A stretch of DNA of 64,000 bases from UBA2336 sp037443645 (GTDB lineage Bacteria > Bacteroidota > Bacteroidia > Cytophagales > Cyclobacteriaceae): the NCBI GenBank assembly GCA_037443645.1, contig JBBINY010000005.1:13142-77141 (forward strand), in the 5' to 3' direction. Positions 6,542-15,268 of the stretch are shown piece after piece. The translations under genes and the position numbers were made by a program. Position 1 is the stretch's first letter. Every line of letters starts with the position of its first letter. Below the pieces are notes generated by a model. That model worked only from the letters and a program-made list of their open reading frames with translations, was not told the origin of the DNA and did not search any database.

Positions 6542-8695
6542 ATGCGCATCCCTGGTGTTATTTTCTTTCTTTTCATCACCCTGTCATGCTCTGTTTCCAC
6601 TTCTGAACTTACCCGGTGGAAAGACCGGGCTTCACACTGTACCATCATCCGTGATGATTTTGGGGTACCACACATTTATGGAAAAACGGATGCTGACGCC
6701 ATATTCGGTTTATTATATGCACAATGTGAAGACGATTTCAGTCGCATTGAACGCAACTACACCTGGGCTATAGGAAGACTTGCTGAAGTGGAAGGCGTAG
6801 ATGCGCTCTACAGTGATTTGCGCGCAAACCTCTTTATGACTCAAGATGAGGCTCTCGCACAATACGAAAGGAGCCCGGAATGGCTAAGGGAGTTATGCCA
6901 GGCCTTTGCCGATGGAGTGAATTATTACCTGTACACACACCCGGAAGTAAAGCCGTTGCTGCTCACCCGGTTTGAACCGTGGATGCCGTTCTATTTTTTC
7001 GAAGGCTCCATTGGCGGCAATATTGAATCTATTTCAACTGCACGCATTCAGGAATTTTATGAATCAGGCAATGGAATTATACATGAAGCGACAACTTTGC
7101 TCGAAGAGCCCCAGGGATCAAACGGGTTTGCCATTTCAGGCAAACTCACCGAATCAGGGAATGCCATGCTTCTGATCAATCCGCACACATCTTTTTACTT
7201 TCGGGGTGAGGTTCACGTGGTGAGTGAGGAAGGACTTAATGCGTATGGCGCAGTTACCTGGGGGCAGTTTTTTGTTTACCAGGGCTTCAATGAAAAAAAC
7301 GGCTGGATGCACACCTCCTCGCAAACCGATGTAATGGATGAGTTTGAAGAAACTATTGTTGAAAAAGACGGCAGGCGGTACTATCAATACGGAGAAGAAC
7401 TGCGCCCCCTCACCGAAAAAGAACTACGGCTGAAGTATGCTGCTGGCGATTCGCTTGTCGAAAAAACTTTTACGATTTACCGCACGCACCATGGGCCAAT
7501 CACGCACCACGAAAACGGCAAGTGGGTAGCCACCGCCATGATGTGGGAACCTGCCAAAGCGTTGGAACAATCCTTCAGGCGCACTAAAACCAAAACACTT
7601 AACGAGTTCATGGATGTGATGCGCCTCCGCACCAACTCATCCAATAACACCGTTTATGCCGATGCAGACGGAAGCATTGCCCTCTTCCAGGGTAATTTCA
7701 TACCCAAACGCGATACAACGTTTGATTTTTCCAAGCCGGTTGATGGCAGCAACCCGGCAACGGACTGGAAGGGATTGCATGAAGTTGAAGAATCCATTCA
7801 TGTGATAAATCCCGCCAACGGATGGATCCAGAATTGCAACTCCACCCCATTCACCTCAGCTGCGGAATACAGTCCGGGAAAGCAAAACTATCCTTATTAT
7901 ATGGCCACCGAGCCGGAAAACTTCCGCGGGGTGCATGCCATAAAGGTGCTTACCAATCGCAGCGGCTACACACTGGATAAACTCATTGAAACCGCATACG
8001 ATCCTTACCTTCCGGCCTTTGAAAAGCTCATTCCCGGTTTAGTGGAAGCCTTTGATCGCTCTGGAAAAAGGTATGCCACATTAAAGCCGGCAATTGAGGT
8101 GTTGCGTCAGTGGGATAAAACGGTTTCGAAAGAATCGGTTGGCATGACGCTGGCACATTATTACCTAACGCTCTATCTTCAAAAAGGGCCCCGACCGCCA
8201 GGCCTTTCGTTCATAGAACGGGTGGACTACCTCGGAACACAAACCCCACAAGAAGAACGGCTTCAGTTCTTTGCCCAGGTAATTCAAAAACTCACCGATG
8301 ATTTCGGAACCTGGAATGTCCCCTGGGGCGACATCAACCGGTTTCAGCGACTTACCGGAGAAATTCAGCAACGCTTTGATGATGATAAACCCAGCATTGC
8401 CGTAGGGCTGGCTTCAGGCAACTGGGGAGCATTGGCTTCATTTGGTGCACGCGGTAATCAGAATACAAAAAAAATGTACGGCACCTACGGAAACAGCTTT
8501 GTGGCCGTGGTTGAGTTTGGGGAACGTGTAAAAGCAAAAAGCATATTGGCCGGTGGACAAAGCAGCGATGCCTCATCCCCGCATTTTACCGACCAGGCAC
8601 AGCACTATGCCGATGCTCAGTTTAAAACTGTGGCCTATTACCCAGAAGATGTAAAATCAAGAGCCCGTAAAACCTATCATCCCGGAGACAAGTAA
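6542..8695 (+). CDS. secreted penicillin acylase-family (S45) Ntn hydrolase
   Basis: I place the start at 6542, where MRIPG opens a hydrophobic signal ending in a possible lipobox Cys (residue 16). The 115 codons upstream in the same frame are only the complement of the DksA Lys/Ala tail. The 717-residue product shows the S45 layout: an alpha-chain region beginning IIRDDFGVPHIYGKTDADAIFGLLYAQCEDD, given here as its sub-motifs DDFGVPHIYG and GLLYAQCEDD, then QGSNGFAISG, where Ser193 would become the N-terminal nucleophile after autoproteolysis, then a long beta chain. The family cleaves amide bonds of penicillins, N-acyl homoserine lactones or other N-acyl compounds. The substrate cannot be told from sequence. 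It is followed after 3 bp by the DUF885 gene, implying co-expression in the periplasm. Confidence 0.88.
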   Translation: MRIPGVIFFLFITLSCSVSTSELTRWKDRASHCTIIRDDFGVPHIYGKTDADAIFGLLYAQCEDDFSRIERNYTWAIGRLAEVEGVDALYSDLRANLFMTQDEALAQYERSPEWLRELCQAFADGVNYYLYTHPEVKPLLLTRFEPWMPFYFFEGSIGGNIESISTARIQEFYESGNGIIHEATTLLEEPQGSNGFAISGKLTESGNAMLLINPHTSFYFRGEVHVVSEEGLNAYGAVTWGQFFVYQGFNEKNGWMHTSSQTDVMDEFEETIVEKDGRRYYQYGEELRPLTEKELRLKYAAGDSLVEKTFTIYRTHHGPITHHENGKWVATAMMWEPAKALEQSFRRTKTKTLNEFMDVMRLRTNSSNNTVYADADGSIALFQGNFIPKRDTTFDFSKPVDGSNPATDWKGLHEVEESIHVINPANGWIQNCNSTPFTSAAEYSPGKQNYPYYMATEPENFRGVHAIKVLTNRSGYTLDKLIETAYDPYLPAFEKLIPGLVEAFDRSGKRYATLKPAIEVLRQWDKTVSKESVGMTLAHYYLTLYLQKGPRPPGLSFIERVDYLGTQTPQEERLQFFAQVIQKLTDDFGTWNVPWGDINRFQRLTGEIQQRFDDDKPSIAVGLASGNWGALASFGARGNQNTKKMYGTYGNSFVAVVEFGERVKAKSILAGGQSSDASSPHFTDQAQHYADAQFKTVAYYPEDVKSRARKTYHPGDK

Positions 8696-8698
8696 ACT

Positions 8699-10417
8699 AT
8701 GAAAAACAAACTACACCTTATGGCAGGCCTCATGCTGATGGCCGCCACCGCCTCAGCGCAACCATCAAACCCGCTTCTTCTTCAAACCAGCGAAGTACAC
8801 AACCTGATGGTGAATTATGATTCCGACCGCGGCAGCCTGAACCGTTTTTATGCAATCCCGAATTCGCCCGAACGCAGGGAGCGCTTTAGAGCATTCTGCA
8901 CCGATTACCTTAACAGGTTAAGCCAACTTCCGTTCGACAACCTGTCACAGGGTGGCAAGGTGGATTACCTGCTCTTTAAACGCAATCTTGAAGAAGAGCT
9001 TTACCAATTAAGCGTTGAAGAAAAAGAATACAACTCGATTAAAAAGCATGTGAGTCTTGCCGACCCGTTGTATGACCTTGAAAAAAAACGAAGGCGCGGG
9101 GAGGTTCTTAACAGCGAAGAAGTAGCGAAATCGCTCAACGATATGCACAAGCGGGTGGCCGAAGCCATCAAAAAACTTCCACAGGAAGCCAGTTTTACAC
9201 CTGAGCTGGCCGAGCGTGCCGAACAAACCGTGCGCGGTCAGCGGGCCGCATTACGCAGTGTTTACAGTTTTTATTACGGATACGATCCTTTATTTACATG
9301 GTGGGTAGAGAAGCCCTATCAATTGCTCGATACCGCCCTGGGTACCTATGCACTTCACCTTAAAAAGAAAATTGATCCGACCAAAATCCCGAAAGATGAC
9401 GGCAGCGGCATTATCGGCAACCCGATCGGCAGAGAGGAAATCATCCGCCAACTCAAATACGAAATGATGCCCTACACCCCGGAGGAACTGATTGACATTG
9501 CCAACAAGGAGTTTGCGTGGTGCGACCGTGAAATGCTGAAAGCCAGCAACGAACTGGGCTTTGGCAACGACTGGAAGAAAGCGCTGGAAAAAGTAAAGAT
9601 GAGTTTTGTCCCTCCCGGAAAGCAACCGGAAGCCATGGTAGACCTGTACAATCAGTCAATGGATTTCATCCGGAAGAACGACCTTATCACCATACCGCCA
9701 CTTGCTGAGGAAACCTGGCGCACCCGTATGATTCCCCCACAGCAACAATTGGTGAGCCCATTTTTTCTGGGCGGAGAATTATTTCAGATCTCCTACCCCA
9801 CCAATACCATGAACCATGACGATAAGCTAATGAGTATGCGGGGTAACAATCCACACTTTTCACGGGCTACAGTTCACCACGAACTAATTGCCGGGCACCA
9901 CCTTCAGCAGTTTATGAATAACCGACACAAAGCCTACCGGAATTTCCGGACAGCCTTCTGGACTGAAGGATGGGCGTTATACTGGGAAATGATCCTCTGG
10001 GACATGAACTTCCCACGCAATGCCGAAGATCGAATCGGTATGTTGTTCTGGCGAATGCACCGGTGTGCACGAATTATCTTCTCACTTAACTACCACATGG
10101 GCAAGTGGACGCCCCAGCAGTGCATTGACTTTCTGGTTGACCGCGTGGGTCATGAACGCGCCAATGCCGAAGGCGAAGTGCGCAGGTCATTCACCGGGCG
10201 GTACGGTCCGCTGTATCAACTGGCTTACATGATGGGGGCCCTTCAGTTCTATGCGCTGAAAAAAGAACTGGTTGACAGCGGTAAAATGACGTACAAACAA
10301 TTTCACGATGCCGTGATGCAGGAAAACAGCATGCCTGTGGAAATGGTACGCGCAATTTTGACCAACCAGAGTCTGAAAAAGGATTTAGTAACAAACTGGA
10401 GATTTTACGGGAAGTAG
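8699..10417 (+). CDS. secreted DUF885-family putative metallopeptidase
   Basis: A 572-residue protein with a clear Sec signal peptide (LMAGLMLMAATASAQ). The DUF885 hallmark HHELIAGHH is at residues 393-401, a zinc-ligand HExxxHH-like arrangement, followed by the FRTAFWTEGWALYWE segment supplying the downstream Glu. DUF885 proteins are thought to be zinc carboxypeptidase-like enzymes; experimental data are few. The start lies 3 bp after the acylase stop, so the pair form one operon of envelope hydrolases. A MITE-like repeat follows 17 bp behind the stop. Confidence 0.85.
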   Translation: MKNKLHLMAGLMLMAATASAQPSNPLLLQTSEVHNLMVNYDSDRGSLNRFYAIPNSPERRERFRAFCTDYLNRLSQLPFDNLSQGGKVDYLLFKRNLEEELYQLSVEEKEYNSIKKHVSLADPLYDLEKKRRRGEVLNSEEVAKSLNDMHKRVAEAIKKLPQEASFTPELAERAEQTVRGQRAALRSVYSFYYGYDPLFTWWVEKPYQLLDTALGTYALHLKKKIDPTKIPKDDGSGIIGNPIGREEIIRQLKYEMMPYTPEELIDIANKEFAWCDREMLKASNELGFGNDWKKALEKVKMSFVPPGKQPEAMVDLYNQSMDFIRKNDLITIPPLAEETWRTRMIPPQQQLVSPFFLGGELFQISYPTNTMNHDDKLMSMRGNNPHFSRATVHHELIAGHHLQQFMNNRHKAYRNFRTAFWTEGWALYWEMILWDMNFPRNAEDRIGMLFWRMHRCARIIFSLNYHMGKWTPQQCIDFLVDRVGHERANAEGEVRRSFTGRYGPLYQLAYMMGALQFYALKKELVDSGKMTYKQFHDAVMQENSMPVEMVRAILTNQSLKKDLVTNWRFYGK

Positions 10418-10434
10418 AGAAGCAATTAACACCT

Positions 10435-10583
10435 CAGAGGGGATCTCAAAAGCCTTAATGTTTACGTTATTCTGCCGTGCCTGCGGCAGGCAGGAGCGTT
10501 AGCGAAGAATCTCTTTCAAAATCTTGTGAAAGCGATGTTTCGCTTACGCTCAACATGACGAAGGGCCTTTAAGACAGCCTCTG
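10435..10583. repeat. MITE-like repeat family B, copy 1
   Basis: A 149-bp stretch between the DUF885 gene and the lamin-tail gene. Its ends are imperfect inverted repeats (CAGAGGGGATCTCAAAAG on the left, CTTTAAGACAGCCTCTG on the right). The reverse complement matches the 14366 repeat at several blocks: AGGCTGTCT, CATGTTGAGCGTAAGC, AAACATC, AAGATTTT and a terminal GCTTTTGAG. An internal CTGCCGTGCCTGCGGCAGGCAG can fold. There is no open reading frame. Confidence 0.65.
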
Positions 10584-10615
10584 ACTTTGCATGAATTTTA
10601 ACCTGCTTTGCCTGA

Positions 10616-13243
10616 TCAATATCGTGCGGCAACAACCACACGTTTTCGAAATGTTTCAACTGTTCCGTTTGTATCAAACGCTTCAAACCAAACCACGTAG
10701 TAACCCGGTCGCGCTTTTGTCCCGTCATCACGGTCGCCATCCCAGCGAAAGTACCCTTCGGTTGACAGTGTTTCGTTATTGGCGAGACGCTTGATTTCTC
10801 GTCCCTGCTGGTCGAGGATTTTAATATTGGCAACCCATCCGCCCTGGTCAAAGCTGTACCTGATTTCTGTAAAGTCAGGCTGCCCATACAGGGGAATAAA
10901 AATTTCAGGTTCTATTTTCACATGGCCCGCAATGAGTTGCGTGGCAAGTGCATTGGAGTTTGGTAATCCGGGTGTTGCAAAGCCAGCGGTTGAGGCAGCC
11001 GATTTCCAGTTATTCGGGTTATTACTTGGCTGTCCCGGATGAATGCGCTCCAGGGAAACGCCTTCTTTGTCGCGTAAAAATACTGAGTGATTGTCGCGCG
11101 TATACCTGAAGTTATCGAGCACAATGCCGGCCTCGGTAACGACACATGAAGTTCCCTCTGCATCTGGAAAGGCAGGAAGTGCGTTAACCCTGATGATATT
11201 GCCCTGCTGTGCCTTCGGGTAATGCGACAGGATGGTGAACGGATCCGGGGTGAACGCGGCTATTCCCCCGGGAGGTAAAAGAAAGTCGTCTGATGTAATC
11301 AATTTCAGATTAATGGCTGTTCCGTTTTCAAAATTTCCGATACTCCAGTTTTTCAGGTTCAGGTATTTCTGCGACCGGTTGATCAATTCAATGAAATCAA
11401 CTCCAAACGGTTTGGGGTTAAACAATAGTTCGTTAATGACAACATCCAATGCCAGGGCTGGTTCCGGTAATCCAAACGATACGGTGCTGAAGTTTTCATG
11501 AATGACGTTACCGCTGCAATCCCGGACTTGCAATGCCGTTATCGTATAATTCTGTTGAGGTTGTACTGCTGAATTAATATCCAGTAACAAATCGCGCATC
11601 GTGGACGAAGCGAATGATACTGAAGTTACCGCAATGGGGGGTGTAATCAGGAAATCAGCAGGCAGTGGTAATTCGGCATACAACTTTTCATTGAACCTAA
11701 GCTTTACCTGTGTCGGTGTTACCGGTATTGCAGAAATAAGTTTGGGGCCGGTAAGATCGGGCTTGTTGGCATTTACCGAGTTTACTTTTCCGGGAGTGCC
11801 CCCGGCTGGATCTTCGGAAGCGACCCAGTTCTCTTCTTCGCCACAAATGTTCTGCAGGTCAATCAACTCCAGTGTCCATCCGCCTTGTCTTTTATCATCG
11901 TCTTTATACCAGCCGTCTGTATAGATCACTTCATCGATAAGCTGATCGGTTGGATCACGCAGCCTGAGCTGGTCACCGCTGTTGTTCAGGGTTGGAAATC
12001 CGGAGACTCCAAGTACAGCATACGAACTAAACATGGATGCAGCCGCGTTGGTGGTAATGATAACATAGTTTCCGGGAAGCAAAATATACGCAGGCAATGT
12101 GGCAGTCGATGACGGATCAGAAAGCTTCCAGCCGGCTAGGCTTACGGGGTTTGCACTCCGGTTAAAAAGTTCGGCAAACTCAGCTTCCGGCAGACCGATT
12201 GCCGGAGTGGGGTCAGGAAAAAGTTCGGTGAAAATAACGTCTTTGTAATTGACGGTTGATGGCTGAAAATAGAAAAAGTCACGGGTGGCCGAAACTGTGG
12301 CATTTCCGGCAAGGTCTGTAACGCCCGATACCGTTAGCTGACAGGTGGGGCCATTCGGAAAAGGATTTATGAACGTAAGGACGACTGTTCGCTCATCGCC
12401 CAACAGGTTTGCCAATGACGGCTGACCCACACCCTGATTTACCTGGTAGTGTGTTACATGCTGTGCCGATGCCGGTTCCAACCTCTCATTGAATGCCACT
12501 TGCGCCTGAGTTGACGACAAAGCGGTTACCGACAGAATCTGTGGTGGTTGCGTATCAGGAATGATATTGCCCGCATAAAAATCATCGAAATAGTGACGGT
12601 TAAAAAAAGTTGACGTGGACTGCACCACACGGATACCAAAATATGAAGATGTAGTAACAGTATTATCCACAACGGATGGCTCATCATGATAAACATTGCC
12701 TGAGCCTGTAGCATTATATGAAAGAGTCCAACGGCCGGTGGCATCGCGGATCACGCGAATGCGCAAGACATTGTTGGAAGAGTTGGTTACACCATCGGTT
12801 CCGTTTATGAGTATAGTGGCCGTTCCCGCAATGATTCTGTACAGACTAATCTCATCGGGAGTGCCGCCAATCCGTACAAAGTAGCCGCTGTTGCCGGGTG
12901 CATTCAGGTTTTGGTTAGTGGAGACAAGATAAACATCAACGTAGTTGGCGCTCGATGTATTGAATTGAAGGTTTATGAAAAAATCCCATTGTGCCCCGGT
13001 GGCCCTGGCAGAAGGCGTGGATATCCAAAACGAAGAACTTGCCACAGAGGAATTTGACCGCAGCATACCGTTATCAATGACCCAGTTTGACGGATCATCG
13101 GGAGTCCAGTTAGGGTTTGTTGTGTACTCCCCGTCAGAAAATGTGTCGGTGAACTGGGCATGGCTCGCCCCCCAAATCGCCACGCAGATGAGGATCAGCA
13201 AACGATTGAGGTTCCTGCGAAGAATTTTATTGATTAAAAACAT
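10616..13243 (-). CDS. secreted lamin-tail-domain surface protein
   Basis: I use the ATG at 13243 (MFLINK) rather than one six codons upstream, because it directly precedes the signal peptide (LLILICVAIWGASHAQ). The 875-residue product has an N-terminal lectin-like beta domain (about 20-220), an SbsA-type Ig domain beginning DTQPPQILSVTALSSTQAQV, and a first lamin-tail (LTD) domain (VIFTELFPDPTP, FAELFNRSANPVSLAGWKLSD). A second Ig-like domain, a second LTD (VVINELLFNPKP, FIELINRSQ) and a C-terminal FlgD-like or T9SS-sorting-like domain (IKILDQQGREIKRL ... GYYVVWFEA) follow. These proteins are typically exported to the cell surface in Bacteroidota. The molecular function is unknown. It is transcribed away from asd. 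Confidence 0.85.
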   Translation of the reverse strand: MFLINKILRRNLNRLLILICVAIWGASHAQFTDTFSDGEYTTNPNWTPDDPSNWVIDNGMLRSNSSVASSSFWISTPSARATGAQWDFFINLQFNTSSANYVDVYLVSTNQNLNAPGNSGYFVRIGGTPDEISLYRIIAGTATILINGTDGVTNSSNNVLRIRVIRDATGRWTLSYNATGSGNVYHDEPSVVDNTVTTSSYFGIRVVQSTSTFFNRHYFDDFYAGNIIPDTQPPQILSVTALSSTQAQVAFNERLEPASAQHVTHYQVNQGVGQPSLANLLGDERTVVLTFINPFPNGPTCQLTVSGVTDLAGNATVSATRDFFYFQPSTVNYKDVIFTELFPDPTPAIGLPEAEFAELFNRSANPVSLAGWKLSDPSSTATLPAYILLPGNYVIITTNAAASMFSSYAVLGVSGFPTLNNSGDQLRLRDPTDQLIDEVIYTDGWYKDDDKRQGGWTLELIDLQNICGEEENWVASEDPAGGTPGKVNSVNANKPDLTGPKLISAIPVTPTQVKLRFNEKLYAELPLPADFLITPPIAVTSVSFASSTMRDLLLDINSAVQPQQNYTITALQVRDCSGNVIHENFSTVSFGLPEPALALDVVINELLFNPKPFGVDFIELINRSQKYLNLKNWSIGNFENGTAINLKLITSDDFLLPPGGIAAFTPDPFTILSHYPKAQQGNIIRVNALPAFPDAEGTSCVVTEAGIVLDNFRYTRDNHSVFLRDKEGVSLERIHPGQPSNNPNNWKSAASTAGFATPGLPNSNALATQLIAGHVKIEPEIFIPLYGQPDFTEIRYSFDQGGWVANIKILDQQGREIKRLANNETLSTEGYFRWDGDRDDGTKARPGYYVVWFEAFDTNGTVETFRKRVVVAARY

Positions 13244-13246
13244 TGC

Positions 13247-13275
13247 TTTGCCTGTAATCAAAAATACTATTTTTG
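13247..13275 (+). promoter_or_regulatory. Bacteroidota-type promoter of asd
   Basis: TTTG at 13247-13250, a 17-nt spacer, TATTTTTG at 13268-13275. The asd start is 62 nt after the -7 element. The -33 element lies 3 bp outside the divergent lamin-tail gene start. Confidence 0.6.
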
Positions 13276-13337
13276 CACCCGTTCTGCGGAAACCGGAACG
13301 ATTACAGTTGTGCAGGCCTATGGGCTTTTAATCAGAA

Positions 13338-14342
13338 ATGTCAAAACAAATGAAGTTAGCCATTGTGGGGGCCACCGGTTTGGTTGGCCAGGAGATCCTT
13401 AAAGTAATTGAAGAACGAAATTTTCCCTTCGGTGAGTTGTACCTGGTAGCCTCCGATAAGTCGGTAGGCCAGCCTGTTAAGTTCAGGGGAAAAACCTACG
13501 AAGTCAAAAGCATTGACGAAGTATGCAAGCTGGTGCCTGATATTGCCATCTTTTCGGCAGGCGGATCGACCTCCTTGCAGTGGGCTCCCCGTTACGCGGA
13601 AATGGGAACCATTGTCATCGACAATTCATCGGCCTGGCGGATGGACCCCACCAAGAAATTGATCGTGCCTGAAATAAATGGGCACGAACTCACCATTGAT
13701 GACCGCATTATTGCCAACCCGAACTGCTCAACGATTCAAATGGTAATGGTGCTGGCGCCCCTCCATGTTAAATACAAATTGAAGCGTGTGGTGGTGTCTA
13801 CCTACCAGTCGGTAACAGGAACCGGCAAAGATGCGGTTCAGCAATTAATGGATGAGCGCACAAATGTAAAAGGAGTGAAAGTTTACCCGCATGCCATTGA
13901 CATGAATGCACTACCGCACATTGATGCATTCCTGGATAACGGTTATACCAAAGAAGAGATGAAGATGCTGAATGAAACCCGGAAGATTCTGGACGATCAG
14001 ACCATTGGCGTTACCTCAACAACCGTGCGCGTACCTACGCTGGGCGGACATGCCGAGTCGGTAAATGCCGAGTTTTACACTGATTTTACGTGCAGCGAAA
14101 TCCGATCCATTCTGGCCAATACTCCGGGTGTTATTGTACAGGACGACCCGAAAAACAACATTTACCCGATGCCGGTTAATTCAAAAGGACGCGATGAAGT
14201 GTTTGTTGGCCGCATCCGCAGGGACGAATCACAGCCCAACAGCGTAAACCTTTGGATCGTTGCCGACAACCTGCGCAAAGGGGCGGCCACCAATGCCGTA
14301 CAGATTGCCGAGTTTATGCTGGAGCGGAGCCTGGTGTATTAG
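13338..14342 (+). CDS. asd: aspartate-semialdehyde dehydrogenase
   Basis: Catalyses the NADPH-dependent reduction of aspartyl phosphate to aspartate semialdehyde, the branch-point step for lysine/diaminopimelate, threonine and methionine. The 334-residue product has the nucleotide-binding loop VGATGLVGQEIL at residues 10-21, the phosphate-binding FSAGGSTS, and the active-site NPNCSTIQ with nucleophile Cys130. The later TTVRVPTLGGHAESVNAEF contains the substrate Arg/His residues. Length and motifs are those of a full, functional Gram-negative/Gram-positive class enzyme. It stands alone: the upstream gene is divergent and a repeat element follows 23 bp after the stop. Confidence 0.96.
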   Translation: MSKQMKLAIVGATGLVGQEILKVIEERNFPFGELYLVASDKSVGQPVKFRGKTYEVKSIDEVCKLVPDIAIFSAGGSTSLQWAPRYAEMGTIVIDNSSAWRMDPTKKLIVPEINGHELTIDDRIIANPNCSTIQMVMVLAPLHVKYKLKRVVVSTYQSVTGTGKDAVQQLMDERTNVKGVKVYPHAIDMNALPHIDAFLDNGYTKEEMKMLNETRKILDDQTIGVTSTTVRVPTLGGHAESVNAEFYTDFTCSEIRSILANTPGVIVQDDPKNNIYPMPVNSKGRDEVFVGRIRRDESQPNSVNLWIVADNLRKGAATNAVQIAEFMLERSLVY

Positions 14343-14365
14343 AATTTTTAAAGGATAGAAAAAGT

Positions 14366-14492
14366 AGGCTGTCTCAAAAGTCATCCTCATGTTGAGCGTA
14401 AGCAAAACATCTTCTGTTTGAGATTTGAATAAGATTTTTCGCTGCCGCTCAAGAATGACGCAGAACTTCAAAAGCTTTTGAGCCCGTCTCTG
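14366..14492. repeat. MITE-like repeat family B, copy 2
   Basis: Opens with AGGCTGTCTCAAAAG and closes with CTTTTGAGCCCGTCTCTG, an imperfect inverted pair. The inside shares CATGTTGAGCGTAAGC, AAACATC, AAGATTTTTCGCT and GAATGACG with the reverse complement of the 10435 copy. The right end touches the fragmentary methyltransferase frame. Confidence 0.6.
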
Positions 14493-14812
14493 TGGTTGTT
14501 TATTTCATAGCCCTTGGTTTTCCGCGCTCGCATCCACACCGGTCCAGCAATCTTGAGCAAAGCTCAACTTTTTTTGAAGTGCTTCATGCCAACTTCCCGG
14601 GAAGGATTTTTAAAATAAAGTCGCTCCTGAAACCAAAAGGAATACGTGAGGCGTTTCCTTCCCGAAAGGCGAATGTCATCACCCAAAACTACCCGCTTAC
14701 AGCCGAAGGCCTCCGGAAAAAATTAAGCCTGACAGATGGCGGAGAGGATTACATTTTGGGCGTCAGCAGCCGGACGAAGCACTATTTAATTGCTGAAGTG
14801 CGACTTAAATAG
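14492..14812 (+). pseudogene. C-terminal remnant of a THUMP-like-domain class I methyltransferase
   Basis: The frame opens with a GTG at the very edge of the repeat and gives 106 residues. From about residue 33 it reads like the C-terminal THUMP-like domain of a SAM-dependent methyltransferase family common in Bacteroidota: ANFPGRIFKIKSLLKPKGI, then KANVITQNYPLTAEGLRKKLSL, then GGEDYILG. Intact proteins are close to 390 residues and carry the Rossmann methyltransferase domain in front; nothing of it is visible here. I therefore call it a remnant left after loss of the 5' part, plausibly through a rearrangement at the adjacent repeat. The first 30 residues are probably not native protein sequence. 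Confidence 0.55.
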
Positions 14813-14841
14813 GCATTTCAGAACCCACTTACATTTCGCAC

Positions 14842-15030
14842 TTAAAAAAGCCTTAACGCCCAATACATAGAATAGCAAATCAATGCCGCGGTTCCGTACA
14901 CTTTAATAATCTTTCTGCGGTTCTGCACATGTTCCCACCACAGCATCAGCCAGGGTTTGTACAGGCCGATCACCAGAAACAACAGGCTGGCAAGCGTTAG
15001 CAACAGAAAAAAAAACCGTACCTGATCCAT
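14842..15030 (-). CDS. small two-helix membrane protein
   Basis: A 62-residue protein with two transmembrane helices (residues about 6-24 and 43-60) separated by a short basic loop. The motif GLYKPWLMLWWEHVQNRRKIIKVYG resembles a small membrane protein family of unknown function found in many Bacteroidota, with the pattern GL-NP-hydrophobic-W ... R-K-Y-G. It runs opposite to the methyltransferase remnant and starts 35 bp from the MITE-like repeat upstream of mfd. No partner can be inferred. Confidence 0.65.
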   Translation of the reverse strand: MDQVRFFFLLLTLASLLFLVIGLYKPWLMLWWEHVQNRRKIIKVYGTAALICYSMYWALRLF

Positions 15031-15064
15031 ACGGCTGTAAATTACATTTACCTGGACAATACAC

Positions 15065-15217
15065 TAGAAGCCATCTCAAAAATCCTAAACGTGCCGTCAT
15101 CGCGAGCAAAGCGAGGCGATCCCATACATAATTTGACGGTTTTTCGGGGGATTGCTTCACTGCCGCTTGCCTGCCGGCCAGTTCGCAATGACGAATTGAT
15201 TTTTGAGATGGCCTCTA
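15065..15217. repeat. MITE-like repeat family A, complete copy
   Basis: A 153-bp element with 20-bp terminal inverted repeats, TAGAAGCCATCTCAAAAATC on the left and its complement with one mismatch on the right, starting and ending in TA. Inside are CGTCATCGCGAGCAAAGCGAGGCGATC and a segment with GGATTGCTTCACTGCCGCTTG (quoted as GATTGCTTCACTGCCGCTTG). There is no open reading frame. About 110 bp recur, inverted, at 39428-39539. Confidence 0.8.
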
Positions 15218-15238
15218 ATAAAAAAAGCAAATCGCAAT

Positions 15239-15246
15239 TATATTTG
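15239..15246 (+). promoter_or_regulatory. -7 promoter element of mfd
   Basis: TATATTTG, an exact TAnnTTTG match, ending 22 nt before the TTG start of mfd. I find no well-spaced TTTG upstream, because the MITE-like element ends only 21 bp before this site. The insertion may have replaced the original -33 region. Confidence 0.45.
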
Positions 15247-15268
15247 CGCCCCGCATTACACTGATTGA

